Shown here: positions 44,552 to 52,897 of the stretch, piece after piece
How positions within the stretch are numbered: position 1 is the first letter of the stretch
Layout of the letters: the number at the start of each line of letters is the position of its first letter
Source of the DNA: Taibaiella sp.
GTDB lineage: Bacteria; Bacteroidota; Bacteroidia; Chitinophagales; Chitinophagaceae
Length of the DNA: 64,000 nt
Direction of reading: 5' to 3'
NCBI GenBank assembly: GCA_021740995.1
Contig: JAIOYR010000001.1
Span: 81,756-145,755 of the forward strand
The notes under the pieces: generated by a model
What the model was told of the DNA's origin: nothing
Databases searched by the model: none
What the model saw: the letters and a program-made list of their open reading frames with translations, nothing else
Position numbers and translations under genes: made by a program

Positions 44552-44959
44552 ATGAAAAAAGCTTTGTTTGTACTGGCGTTATCTATGACTTCGCTGGTTG
44601 CTCTGGCACAAAAGAATAAAAAGGAAAACAAAACCGAGCCCTTACCACCCCCCAGGGTATGGATATCGGGCATCCCTACCTACAATACTACCCACGACCT
44701 CATGGTTGCCAATACTACGCTTATCACAGACTCTGTAGGTTGCAGGGTTTCAGGGTTTACTATATCGCTTAGCGCGCCGGGGCAGCCGTTTTATGGTCCC
44801 CTGCATGCTGTGGGCTGGGAGATGACCGAAACTCAAAAGAATACAATTAAAAAGTGGGACTACCCTAACGTTACTGTGCACATTCAGGATATACACCTCA
44901 ACTGTCACGAGACCGACGCTACTTCGCCGGCATTGGAGTATTACTACAACGAAAAGTAA
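44552..44959 (+). CDS. Small secreted protein resembling the last domain of GldM, copy 1
   Basis: 135 aa from the ATG at 44552 (the track begins at a TTG). Signal peptide ('SMTSLVALAQ'), a Lys/Pro linker, and one beta-rich domain: 'CRVSGFTISLSAPGQPFYGP', 'EMTETQKNTIKKW', 'VTVHIQDIHLNC'. The order (strands, then LT/MT-x2-3-K/M, then a '.V.I.DI' strand) parallels the C-terminal domain of GldM in this window ('ALTPAMSAAMQGV', 'SRIIFDDVFA'). Periplasmic. The relation is by pattern, not a search. The second copy starts 18 nt downstream, so the two form an operon. Confidence 0.6.
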   Translation: MKKALFVLALSMTSLVALAQKNKKENKTEPLPPPRVWISGIPTYNTTHDLMVANTTLITDSVGCRVSGFTISLSAPGQPFYGPLHAVGWEMTETQKNTIKKWDYPNVTVHIQDIHLNCHETDATSPALEYYYNEK

Positions 44960-44976
44960 ATACCTTATCCCAATAA

Positions 44977-45399
44977 ATGCTGCGGATACTACTATTGTTT
45001 ATCGTATTCCTGTCGTCTGCTTTGCATCCGCCGTCCATGGCGCAAGATGCTAAGCAGCGTGTTCCGCTCATTAGTCTGGGTCGCATTAGCAGACCAGAGG
45101 TTAAGAACGGCAAAATGATACCAACACCCACCACCAGGCAGCAGATACTCAAAAATTCGCTTTTGCTGGCCGATGTCAACAATTGCCGGGTTACAGAGTA
45201 CAAGTTTACTATACTTGCACCTGGCAAGGGTTTTTATGGACCCATCTACGTTACGGGCAGCGAGCTTACAGATTCTATTAAGAACAAGATTAAGCAAACC
45301 GATGGCCCCGATGTAAAGTTGTACATCGAAGAGATAAAGATGAATTATAGGGGTACCATTATGGACGCCAGTTCCATAGCCGTAAAATACGACCAGTAG
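44977..45399 (+). CDS. Small secreted protein resembling the last domain of GldM, copy 2
   Basis: 140 aa; signal peptide ('FLSSALHPPSMAQ'). Clearly paralogous to its upstream neighbour: 'NNCRVTEYKFTILAPGKGFY' versus 'VGCRVSGFTISLSAPGQPFY', and 'ELTDSIKNKIKQTDGPDVKL' versus 'EMTETQKNTIKKWDYPNVTV'. Identity is modest, so the duplication is old. Stop is adjacent to the stop of the convergent MBL gene. Function unknown. Confidence 0.6.
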   Translation: MLRILLLFIVFLSSALHPPSMAQDAKQRVPLISLGRISRPEVKNGKMIPTPTTRQQILKNSLLLADVNNCRVTEYKFTILAPGKGFYGPIYVTGSELTDSIKNKIKQTDGPDVKLYIEEIKMNYRGTIMDASSIAVKYDQ

Positions 45400-46251
45400 T
45401 TAGCCGTTTATCCCCGACGCCTCCAGCGTAATTAGTTCTTTTACCCTTACGCCTTTTTCAGTCTGCTCCAGTCTGCAACATTCATTTTTCGGGTCATGCT
45501 CAAAGAATAGCAGCCAGTTATTTTCCACAGCCTCTTTCAGTATTTTACGTTTCTCATTCAGCGTGTCCAGCGGGCGCATATCATACGCCATTACCCATGG
45601 CAACGATACATGCGCAGCACTCGGAAACAGGTCGGCACAAAACAGCAGGGTAGTGTCACCGCATGTTATCTGCGGCAGCATCATAGCGTCTGTATGGCCG
45701 TTTACATAGCGTATTCTTATGTCCGGCATCCATTCTTCGCCATCTGTCGTTTCTATCAGACGCAGTTGTCCGCATTCTGATATTGGCAATATATTTTCTT
45801 TTAGAAAAGAAGCTTTTTCCCGCTCATTGGGGTTCAGTGCAGACTCCCAGTGTTTCTTATTGCTCCAGTATATAGCGTTCTTAAAGGTGGGTACCAGTTT
45901 GTCTCCTTCCCTTTTTATAGAGCCTCCGCAATGGTCAAAGTGCAGGTGTGTGAGGAACACATCGGTAATGTCGTCTGTGGTAAAGCCAAGAGCTGCCAGC
46001 CCTTTTTCTATACTGTCATCACCATGTGGGTGGAAGTGACTGTAGAATTTTTCGTCCTGCTTGTAGCCCATGCCATTGTCTACCAGTATCCGCAGATTGC
46101 CATGCTCTATCAGCAGACAGCGCATAGCCCAGGTACTCATATTGTTGTCATCAGCAGGGTTTGCTTTGTACCACATAGACTTCGGCACTACGCCAAACAT
46201 GGCACCGCCATCCAGCTTAAAGTATCCCGCATTTATAGTGTGTAGTTTCAT
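45400..46251 (-). CDS. MBL-fold metallo-hydrolase (lactonase-like)
   Basis: 283 aa. The metal motif is 'FLTHLHFDHCGG' (HxHxDH), followed by 'RYVNGHTDAMMLPQI' (third His), 'TTLLFCADLFPSAAHV' (bridging Asp) and 'LLFFEHDPKNECC' (last His). The N-terminal 'ISAGYFKLDGGAMFGVVPKS'-style region and overall length place it in the MBL group that includes quorum-quenching lactonases. Cytoplasmic. Substrate undefined. Alone on the minus strand. Confidence 0.87.
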   Translation of the reverse strand: MKLHTINAGYFKLDGGAMFGVVPKSMWYKANPADDNNMSTWAMRCLLIEHGNLRILVDNGMGYKQDEKFYSHFHPHGDDSIEKGLAALGFTTDDITDVFLTHLHFDHCGGSIKREGDKLVPTFKNAIYWSNKKHWESALNPNEREKASFLKENILPISECGQLRLIETTDGEEWMPDIRIRYVNGHTDAMMLPQITCGDTTLLFCADLFPSAAHVSLPWVMAYDMRPLDTLNEKRKILKEAVENNWLLFFEHDPKNECCRLEQTEKGVRVKELITLEASGING

Positions 46252-46357
46252 AATTTAGTAGTTGAGTGCGAAAAGACCAAATTGCGGCTTTGCGCTATCC
46301 AAAGATAACATTGATTGAATTGATTAGTAGTTGCATATTTCTTAATTATTAGTACAC

Positions 46358-46906
46358 CTACTCCACTTTATTCATTTCAAAGGTTTCTGACTTCATTTTA
46401 CCATTCTTATTGCCATATATTGCTGCTACCAGCGATGTGGCCGATGTTCTGCGGTAAGTAATTCTGCTGGGGAAGTCGTGTGCCGGGTTCTCAAACACAA
46501 AGCTATCGCCCGCAGCTACGGTCATTACAAAGGGTATTGGCAGGCCATTGTTCTGTTTTTTTACGGTGGGTATATACATTACGGTATCACCGTACGCCTC
46601 CAGTGCCAGGTTTTCTATTATCATAGTGTCCGTGCCCTTTATGAATCCTCCCTTTCCCGTCATGGTTCCGTTTGCTGCCACTTGCCATTGCTCAAAAAGT
46701 ATACCCTCCTTCATGGTCTGCTGCCACCAGCCCGCCAGCCAGTGCAGCTTGTTTATGGCAGCCTCAGGTGCCGTTACCACCGGTTGTTTGGCAATAGCTG
46801 TATCGTCGTTTGTAGCCTCTGTGTTTGTATTGCTGTTGCCGCAGGATGCTACGAGTACTGTAGCTGCTATGAGCGCTACAGATAAGAGGTGTTTTAGTGG
46901 TTTCAT
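46358..46906 (-). CDS. DUF6265-type lipoprotein
   Basis: 182 aa. Lipobox 'IAATVLVASCGNS' (Cys 22). The domain starts 'INKLHWLAGWWQQTMKEG' and contains 'YIPTVKKQNNGLPIPFVMT' and 'FVFENPAHDFPSRITYRR', which I recognise as the small lipocalin-like DUF6265 family. Function unknown. Its start overlaps the 5' end of the oppositely oriented long ORF at 46897, which supports a later start for that gene. Confidence 0.72.
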   Translation of the reverse strand: MKPLKHLLSVALIAATVLVASCGNSNTNTEATNDDTAIAKQPVVTAPEAAINKLHWLAGWWQQTMKEGILFEQWQVAANGTMTGKGGFIKGTDTMIIENLALEAYGDTVMYIPTVKKQNNGLPIPFVMTVAAGDSFVFENPAHDFPSRITYRRTSATSLVAAIYGNKNGKMKSETFEMNKVE

Positions 46907-47097
46907 CGGTTATTATATTTTTTTCCTCCTGCAAAATACAATCAATTTTATTTGACTTTGATCTTTCTTTTTCCACTTCTTTACAATTCACTGCTCGCAA
47001 TTCCTGTATTAATCCCTGCAATCCCAACACTCCTGCCGACCTGCCAGGTTCCAATTTTCTAAAAAATGGTAGAGAAAAGAGTAATTTGCAAGTTATT

Positions 47098-47745
47098 GTG
47101 AAACTGTTGTCTTATCGCTTTTGGCGAAATATGGTAATTGTCGGTCTCTTGTCACTCATTGTGGTGGTATGGGGGGTCAACTTTATTGTGGGTTATACCA
47201 CACAGGATCAGATATACAGTGAGATAGAAGCTATTCCGCACAATAGGGTAGGGGTATTGTTAGGTACAGCCAAGTACAATGATAAAGCTAAGAATATCAT
47301 CAACACCTATTACCAAAACCGTATAGATGCCGCAGTAGCACTCTACATGGCACGAAAGATAGACTACATAATAGTGAGTGGCGACAATGGCAGCCAGTAT
47401 TACAACGAGCCCTTGCTTATGAAGCACGACCTCATGGCACGTGGTGTACCTGCCAATCGTATATACATGGACAATGCCGGCTTCAGAACGTTGGATAGTA
47501 TACTACGGTGCCGCGACATTTTCGGACAGAAAAAATTCACCATCATCTCCCAGCAGTTTCATAATCAGCGGGCTGTGTATATCGCCAATCACAAGAAAGT
47601 CATTACCGTAGCCTTTAATGCCGCAGACGGCGACTCTTACTGGGATGTAGTAATAAGAGAGAAGATGGCCAGAGTGAAAATGGTTCTGGACCTGATATCA
47701 AATAAGCAGGCAAGGCTCTACGGCAACACCATAGAGATTAAATAA
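47098..47745 (+). CDS. SanA/DUF218 (YdcF-like) membrane protein
   Basis: 215 aa from a GTG at 47098; a TTG at 47086 is an alternative. The track start at 46897 would overlap the DUF6265 gene and adds non-homologous sequence. One N-terminal membrane helix ('MVIVGLLSLIVVVWGVNFIV') precedes a DUF218 domain: 'NRVGVLLGTAKYNDK', 'NRIDAAVALYMARKIDYIIV', 'SGDNGSQYYNEPLLMKHDLM' and 'IYMDNAGFRTLDSILRC'. SanA-like proteins help maintain the envelope barrier. Length fits SanA. Confidence 0.85.
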   Translation: MKLLSYRFWRNMVIVGLLSLIVVVWGVNFIVGYTTQDQIYSEIEAIPHNRVGVLLGTAKYNDKAKNIINTYYQNRIDAAVALYMARKIDYIIVSGDNGSQYYNEPLLMKHDLMARGVPANRIYMDNAGFRTLDSILRCRDIFGQKKFTIISQQFHNQRAVYIANHKKVITVAFNAADGDSYWDVVIREKMARVKMVLDLISNKQARLYGNTIEIK

Positions 47746-47995
47746 TCCCCCTTTTTCTCCACCCGCCATATCCAGTTATCTGTTCTAATTTTGATGTTGC
47801 CAAAGGCAAAAAGAATTTCGGCAACAAACTTCCGAATCTGACCCTTCGACTTTATTATATGTTGCCATCAATTTTATAATTATTGTGCGCGCCCAATAGT
47901 AGTATTGTCACGGTGAGTAAACAACCTGCTTGCCGCAGGCAGGTTTGCTGCATACAAGGACTTTTGAAATGACGTGGGTAAAGGCCATGGGTAGG

Positions 47996-48083
47996 AAATG
48001 AGGGCGCTCCCCTCCTTTTTTAGGAGGGGGTGCAGTAAAAAAGCGAAGGCTTTTTTACTGCCGGGGTGGTAAAATTATGGGTG
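47996..48083. repeat. Two-hairpin intergenic repeat, copy 1
   Basis: Contains CTCCCCTCC/GGAGGGG and a perfect 13-pair stem GCAGTAAAAAAGC/GCTTTTTTACTGC with loop GAAG, then GGGGTGGTAAA. The same layout occurs at 60731-60839 with a compensating base change in the second stem. Confidence 0.75.
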
Positions 48084-48215
48084 TGTATCAATACTTGTCA
48101 ATGGCAGCCGCGCCGAACTGTGACACGCTCAGTTTACATTCTTATGCTAAATTGGAATACGATAATATTGATAATGTTACACTAGTAAATATTGAACTAT
48201 GGTTTTTGTACGCTG

Positions 48216-48269
48216 GACTTTCGACTTTCGACTTTCGACTTTCGACTTTCGACTCTGGACTTTCGACTA
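48216..48269. repeat. Heptanucleotide tandem tract (ACTTTCG)
   Basis: Five perfect or near-perfect ACTTTCG units, a CTGG interruption, and one more, ending 9 nt upstream of the -7 box of the M13 peptidase gene. Related to the tract at 20.2 kb. Confidence 0.85.
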
Positions 48270-48278
48270 CTTTATCCC

Positions 48279-48286
48279 TACATTTG
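48279..48286 (+). promoter_or_regulatory. -7 box (TACATTTG) of the M13 peptidase gene
   Basis: Fits TAnnTTTG, 23 nt before the start codon. The -33 position falls inside the heptanucleotide tract, so a change in repeat number would change the upstream promoter element. Confidence 0.5.
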
Positions 48287-48309
48287 CAATCTAAAAAAAT
48301 TAATACATA

Positions 48310-50352
48310 ATGAACAAAAAGTTCATAGGCATTATGGCAGCAGTATCTATGCTCGCAGCCTGTACCGAAAACCCATCAAATAACAAGAATACCGCAAAAG
48401 AAGACGTGCTGGCAGCCCACATGGACACTACCATAAGCCCCGGCGATGATTTTTTTGCCTATGCCAATGGCACATGGATTAAAAACAATCCTATACCCTC
48501 AGACGAAGTGTCTTATGGCATTGGGGAGTTGGTAGACAAAGAACTCAGGGTGCGTCTGTTGCAGATAAATGAAGATGCACTTAAAAAGAATGAAAAGAGC
48601 GGCGCTGGTCAGTTGATTGGCGATTTCTGGTACAGCGCCATGGATACTGCTGCAATTGAGAAAAACGGCATTTCACCACTTTCAGCAGAATTGAGTAAAA
48701 TAGCGGCTATAAACACCCGTGAAGAAGCCCTGGCACAGGCTACGCGCATGCATGGTTATGGTGTGGCTGTTCTGTTTTCTGCAGGTGTGTCGCAGGATGC
48801 TAAGAATAGTGATGTACAAGCATACAACCTCATGCAGGGTGGGCTGGGCCTGCCAAACCGGGATTATTATTTCAATACCAATCCCCGAACGTCTAAGATA
48901 CTGGCACTTTATCCGGCTTATATAGCATCATTGTTCCGGCTGCTGGGTACAGACAGTGCAGCGGCCGCAAAGAAGGCAGGTAGTATAGTAGCTTTTGAGA
49001 CCAGCCTTGCCAAAGGCTCACGCAAGCTCGAGGCACTGCGCGACCCTTATACTAATTACAACAAGATGGCGATATCGCGCCTTACGTCACTCACGCCGGG
49101 TATCAACTGGCCTGTATATCTGGCTCAGCTTGGGGTGCAGCATGTAGATAGCGTAATAGTAGGCCAGCCCGAATTTTATAAAACCCTCGACAAAGCCATA
49201 GCTGCTGCCGATATGCAGACCCTCCGCGACTACATGACCTTTCATCTGGTTACTGATTATGCAACCAGCCTGAGCAAACCTTTTGTAGATGCACATTTCA
49301 ATTTTTATTCTAAGGTTATTCGTGGTGCACAGCAGCAGCAGCCCAGAGACAGGCGCATGCTGGACGCAGAAGAAGGTGTGATAGGCGAAGTGTTGGGGCA
49401 GCTTTTTGTAAAGGAATACTTTACACCAAAGGCAAAAGCCCGCTATGAGCAGATGGTAGAAAATGTACGCATGGCTTACAAGGCCCGCATCGAAAAACTG
49501 GACTGGATGAGCGACAGCACCAAGCAGAAAGCGATTACCAAGCTCATGGTCATGCGCAAAAAAGTGGGCTATCCTGATAAGTGGAAAGACTTCTCATCCC
49601 TGAAGATAGACAGAGGGCCACTGGTGCTCAATATGATGCGCTCAGCAGAGTGGTGGAACAAATATGAACTGGACAAACTGGGCAAACCCGTAAACAGGGA
49701 TGAGTGGAGCATGACACCGCAGACCTATAATGCGTATTACAACGAGTCGAACAATGAGATAGTGCTGCCAGCCGCTATGATGACGGTGCCGGGCTATAGC
49801 GATGATGAGCTGGACGATGCACTGGTATACGGATACATGGCTGCATCAACAGTAGGGCACGAGATCACCCATGGCTTTGATGATCAGGGCAGGCAGTTTG
49901 ACGAAAAAGGAAATCTGCGTAGCTGGTGGGCTGCTGCCGATACTACGCAGTTCAACAAGCGGGCAAATGTGCTGGTGCAGCAGTTCAACAAAATGATACC
50001 GGTAGATACCATTCACATCAATGGCAGAGCTACGCTGGGCGAAAACCTCGCCGACCTCGGTGGCGTGCTGCTGGGCCTCGATGCACTGAAGCAAACAGAA
50101 GCATGGAAGAAAGGTGAAAAGATAAGTGGCCTCACTCCATTGCAGCGTTTCTTTCTTGGCTACTCACTTGGATGGATGATGGTGCAGCGGCCGGAGGTGG
50201 TTGCAGACCGTCTGTTGACTGATGTGCACTCACCTGCCAAATATAGAGTCAACGGTCCTTTCCCCAATGTGCCTGAGTTTTACGAGGCATTTGGTATTAA
50301 GCCCGGCGACAAAATGTACCTCGCAGACAGCCTCCGGGTGCATCTTTGGTAG
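48310..50352 (+). CDS. pepO: M13 (neprilysin/PepO) family metallopeptidase lipoprotein
   Basis: 680 aa. Lipobox 'AAVSMLAACTEN' (Cys about 18). Propeptide-like M13 N-terminus 'TISPGDDFFAYANGTWIKNN', catalytic 'TVGHEITHGFDDQGRQFD' (HExxH), 'LGENLADLGGVLLGLDA' (third ligand Glu, ExxxD) and C-terminal 'ADRLLTDVHSPAKYRVNGPF' are all intact. It cleaves peptides of limited size outside the inner membrane. Single gene; a repeat tract and TAnnTTTG box lie directly upstream. Confidence 0.93.
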   Translation: MNKKFIGIMAAVSMLAACTENPSNNKNTAKEDVLAAHMDTTISPGDDFFAYANGTWIKNNPIPSDEVSYGIGELVDKELRVRLLQINEDALKKNEKSGAGQLIGDFWYSAMDTAAIEKNGISPLSAELSKIAAINTREEALAQATRMHGYGVAVLFSAGVSQDAKNSDVQAYNLMQGGLGLPNRDYYFNTNPRTSKILALYPAYIASLFRLLGTDSAAAAKKAGSIVAFETSLAKGSRKLEALRDPYTNYNKMAISRLTSLTPGINWPVYLAQLGVQHVDSVIVGQPEFYKTLDKAIAAADMQTLRDYMTFHLVTDYATSLSKPFVDAHFNFYSKVIRGAQQQQPRDRRMLDAEEGVIGEVLGQLFVKEYFTPKAKARYEQMVENVRMAYKARIEKLDWMSDSTKQKAITKLMVMRKKVGYPDKWKDFSSLKIDRGPLVLNMMRSAEWWNKYELDKLGKPVNRDEWSMTPQTYNAYYNESNNEIVLPAAMMTVPGYSDDELDDALVYGYMAASTVGHEITHGFDDQGRQFDEKGNLRSWWAAADTTQFNKRANVLVQQFNKMIPVDTIHINGRATLGENLADLGGVLLGLDALKQTEAWKKGEKISGLTPLQRFFLGYSLGWMMVQRPEVVADRLLTDVHSPAKYRVNGPFPNVPEFYEAFGIKPGDKMYLADSLRVHLW

Positions 50353-50424
50353 TTGTTATCCCTGAATCTTATGAAGTCCGGGTCTTTTGTGCTAAACTGG
50401 ATATTAGTGGGAATTTGGAGTATT

Positions 50425-51513
50425 TTACTCCTTACCCAGCTCCTTCAGCCTTCTTACATGAGAGCCCAGCGCATTTATAAAAGATGGTTTTAAGTTGTAT
50501 TCCAGCCCATATTCTATTGCAGTTCGCTCTACTATCCTCGATATATTGCGGTAATGCACATGACTAATATTTGGAAACAGGTGATGTTCTATCTGAAAGT
50601 TTAGCCCGCCTACGTACCAGTTCAGCAATCGATTATCTCGGGCAAAGTCCGAGGTTGTGCGTAGTTCATGCACCGCCCAGTTGTGATGAATGATGCCTTT
50701 TTCATCGGGCATTGGTTGTTCGGTTCCTTCTACTACATGTGCCATCTGAAATATGGTACTCAGTATACCGCCCGCTACCAGGTGCATGGTCAGAAAACCT
50801 AGCAGCACCTGCCACCACACAAACGAGGTGAACACCAATGGTAGCCCTATTATTAGCGCCAGATACACTACTTTCACTATTACCATTTTGGTGTACTCCC
50901 TTGCTGGGTCCACTTTATGTTGCCTCGTTACGCCAGTTCTGTTGTATGCAGCAAGTTGGGTGAAATCGCGTACCATTTTAGATAGTGTCAGCAGGCTGTA
51001 AAAGAAGAATGCATGAATGTACTGGTATCGGTGAATTTTTTTCAAGGGTGCGTTCTCGCATAGTCTTATCGGGCCTCTCGATGCAATGTCTTCATCTATC
51101 CCTTCAATGTTTGTATATGCATGATGAAATATATTGTGCTGCATTTTCCAGTTGAATACGTTGCTGCCCAGAAGATACATAGTGCCGCCAAATAGTTTAT
51201 TGAGCCACACTTTGTGCGAAAACGACCCATGTATGGCATCGTGCATCACACACATGCCCACTCCGGCTACACCTATACCCATTAGTACTGTCATGAGTAT
51301 TGCCATTGCGCCATTCATGGGTATTGTCAGTATTAGAATGAAGGGCGCCAGATACAGAGATATCATTACTATGGTCTGCATTGCCAGTGTCAGATTGCCC
51401 TTCGTCGATAGGTTATTCACTTTGAAGTACTCACTTACATTCTTTCGCAGCACGATAGCAAACTGGTGCTCTTCTTCATTTTTGTTTACAAATTTTATAG
51501 TTGTCTGTTTCAT
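50425..51513 (-). CDS. Membrane fatty-acid desaturase (front-end/Delta6-like, no cytochrome b5)
   Basis: 362 aa from the ATG at 51513 ('MKQTTIKFVNKNEEEHQ'). Histidine boxes: 'MHDAIHGSFSH' (HDxxH), 'HNIFHHAYTN' (HxxxHH) and 'FQIEHHLFPNISH' (QxxHH, typical of front-end desaturases). Four membrane helices flank them. The N-terminal cytochrome b5 domain of eukaryotic Delta6 enzymes is missing, as in bacterial linoleoyl-CoA-type desaturases. Divergent from a Delta9-like desaturase. A TAGTTTTG box lies at 51538-51545 on the minus strand. Confidence 0.87.
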   Translation of the reverse strand: MKQTTIKFVNKNEEEHQFAIVLRKNVSEYFKVNNLSTKGNLTLAMQTIVMISLYLAPFILILTIPMNGAMAILMTVLMGIGVAGVGMCVMHDAIHGSFSHKVWLNKLFGGTMYLLGSNVFNWKMQHNIFHHAYTNIEGIDEDIASRGPIRLCENAPLKKIHRYQYIHAFFFYSLLTLSKMVRDFTQLAAYNRTGVTRQHKVDPAREYTKMVIVKVVYLALIIGLPLVFTSFVWWQVLLGFLTMHLVAGGILSTIFQMAHVVEGTEQPMPDEKGIIHHNWAVHELRTTSDFARDNRLLNWYVGGLNFQIEHHLFPNISHVHYRNISRIVERTAIEYGLEYNLKPSFINALGSHVRRLKELGKE

Positions 51514-51537
51514 TGTCGACGGCTGTTTTAATCCTTG

Positions 51538-51545
51538 CAAAACTA
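51538..51545 (-). promoter_or_regulatory. Candidate -7 box (TAGTTTTG) for the front-end desaturase
   Basis: Minus-strand match to TAnnTTTG, 25 nt before the chosen start. Confidence 0.35.
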
Positions 51546-51881
51546 ACTACTACAGCGCCCTGCATCTATGACCAGAATCAGTAACACACTCAATATCTGC
51601 TATGTTTTGAGTAATGGTATGCAGGGTCAATTTGTTTTATCCTTCCGTTGATTTTAATTTGTGTTATAATTTCAAACCTGACATTATTGTCTCTCTACCT
51701 CTTTTGATTGTGCTTTCCTTAACATTAGATGTTGTAGCTTTATATGGTTATAATTGTAACCATCAAGCAAAAGCAGATTTATACATTTTTTTGGCATCCT
51801 GTACAGGTTTTCTATCCTACCTTTCAGCAGTTCCGCTAATTCTTACTACTTCTCCTTGATTTCATTTTTTAAGGGGTAACT

Positions 51882-52670
51882 ATGTCTATTTTGTTGTTTT
51901 TTATTGCCGTTTGGTATTTATCGTTGTTTTCACAGAGTTTTTTTCTGCACAGGTACGCTTCACACAGTGCTTTCAAAATGAATAAATTTTGGGAACGGTT
52001 TTTCTTTATATTCACATACCTCGCTCAGGGTTCACACTACATGAGTCCGCGTGCATATGCTATCCTGCACAGGCTGCACCATGCCCATACAGATACCGAG
52101 CTCGACCCGCATTCGCCCAGTTATTCTTCCAATATCTTTTCGATGATGTGGCGTACCCGCAATATGTACAACGATATAAGTAAAGGCAAAATAACCGTAG
52201 AAGAACGTTACCTCAAAAACCTGCCTCAGTGGCCTGCTTTCGACCGCTGGGCGGGCTCTACTTTGTCTCGCGCGCTATGGACAGGTATTTACATTTCATT
52301 CTTCATTTTTTATGCCACATCTCCATGGCAATATCTGTTGCTGCCGGTAATACTGGCTATGGGGGCTTTTCATGGTGCTATTATCAACTGGTTTGCACAC
52401 AAATACGGCTATAGAAATTTTATACTGAAAAACACATCCATGAACCTCCTGATTATAGATTTTCTGATGCTTGGCGAGTCTTACCACAACAATCACCACA
52501 AACGGCCTTCTTCTGTCAATTTTGGCTTTCGCTGGCACGAGATTGACCCTATTTATCCTGTTATACTGTTTCTCAACTGGATTCGCGTAATCAAAATCCC
52601 TGTGTTAGCTCCTGTAAATTCCGGCAATCATATTGCTCAGGACGAACACGATGCATCTTCAAGTTGGTAG
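51882..52670 (+). CDS. Acyl-CoA desaturase, Delta9-like
   Basis: 262 aa. Histidine boxes: 'FFLHRYASHSAF' (HRxxxH), 'ILHRLHHAHTDTELDPHSP' (HRxHH) and 'GESYHNNHHKRP' (HNxHH), the stearoyl-CoA Delta9 set. Four membrane helices. No cytochrome b5 or ferredoxin domain is fused. Introduces the first double bond into saturated acyl chains. The 340-bp divergent region to the other desaturase has no other gene; the 81-aa ORF at 51614 in it is judged spurious. Confidence 0.87.
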   Translation: MSILLFFIAVWYLSLFSQSFFLHRYASHSAFKMNKFWERFFFIFTYLAQGSHYMSPRAYAILHRLHHAHTDTELDPHSPSYSSNIFSMMWRTRNMYNDISKGKITVEERYLKNLPQWPAFDRWAGSTLSRALWTGIYISFFIFYATSPWQYLLLPVILAMGAFHGAIINWFAHKYGYRNFILKNTSMNLLIIDFLMLGESYHNNHHKRPSSVNFGFRWHEIDPIYPVILFLNWIRVIKIPVLAPVNSGNHIAQDEHDASSSW

Positions 52671-52897
52671 TTTTTGGCTTGGCCGACATTGCATGTTTTA
52701 AACTCTGAAGCACTAGTGCTTTAAGTAATCAACCACTGTGCGGTAGAGCCCGCTGCTGTATTAGGAGCAATTGCTCTTTGCGTCTCCGCGTCTTTGCGGT
52801 AAAAATCTTTATTATCTTATCCCTCCCCCAAAACTTCCCCCAACCCTATTTCTTTTATTTCGTGCCTGCCGCTTATCTTTAGCCCATAAACGTTTAT

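Larger units (their letters stand above)
47746..48309. other. Gene-poor intergenic region with hairpins and repeats
   Basis: No credible CDS. It contains a CCTGC...GCAGG hairpin near 47930, a two-hairpin repeat at 47996-48083 that recurs at 60.7 kb, and the heptanucleotide tract plus promoter of the M13 peptidase gene. The ORF at 48077 (77 aa) is an artefact of the repeat tract. Confidence 0.7.

Noticed and set aside
46897-47097. N-terminal 67 residues of the SanA-like ORF
   Set aside because: They overlap the start of a well-supported lipoprotein gene on the other strand and do not resemble the family; a GTG or TTG start just before the membrane helix fits better.
48077-48310. 77-aa ORF ending in FDFRLSTFDSGLST repeats
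   Set aside because: The repeats are just the translated heptanucleotide tract, and two frames of the tract are open equally well.
51614-51859. 81-aa hydrophobic ORF between the desaturases
   Set aside because: It begins without a good start context and its hydrophobicity follows from T-rich DNA; it also occupies the divergent promoter region.
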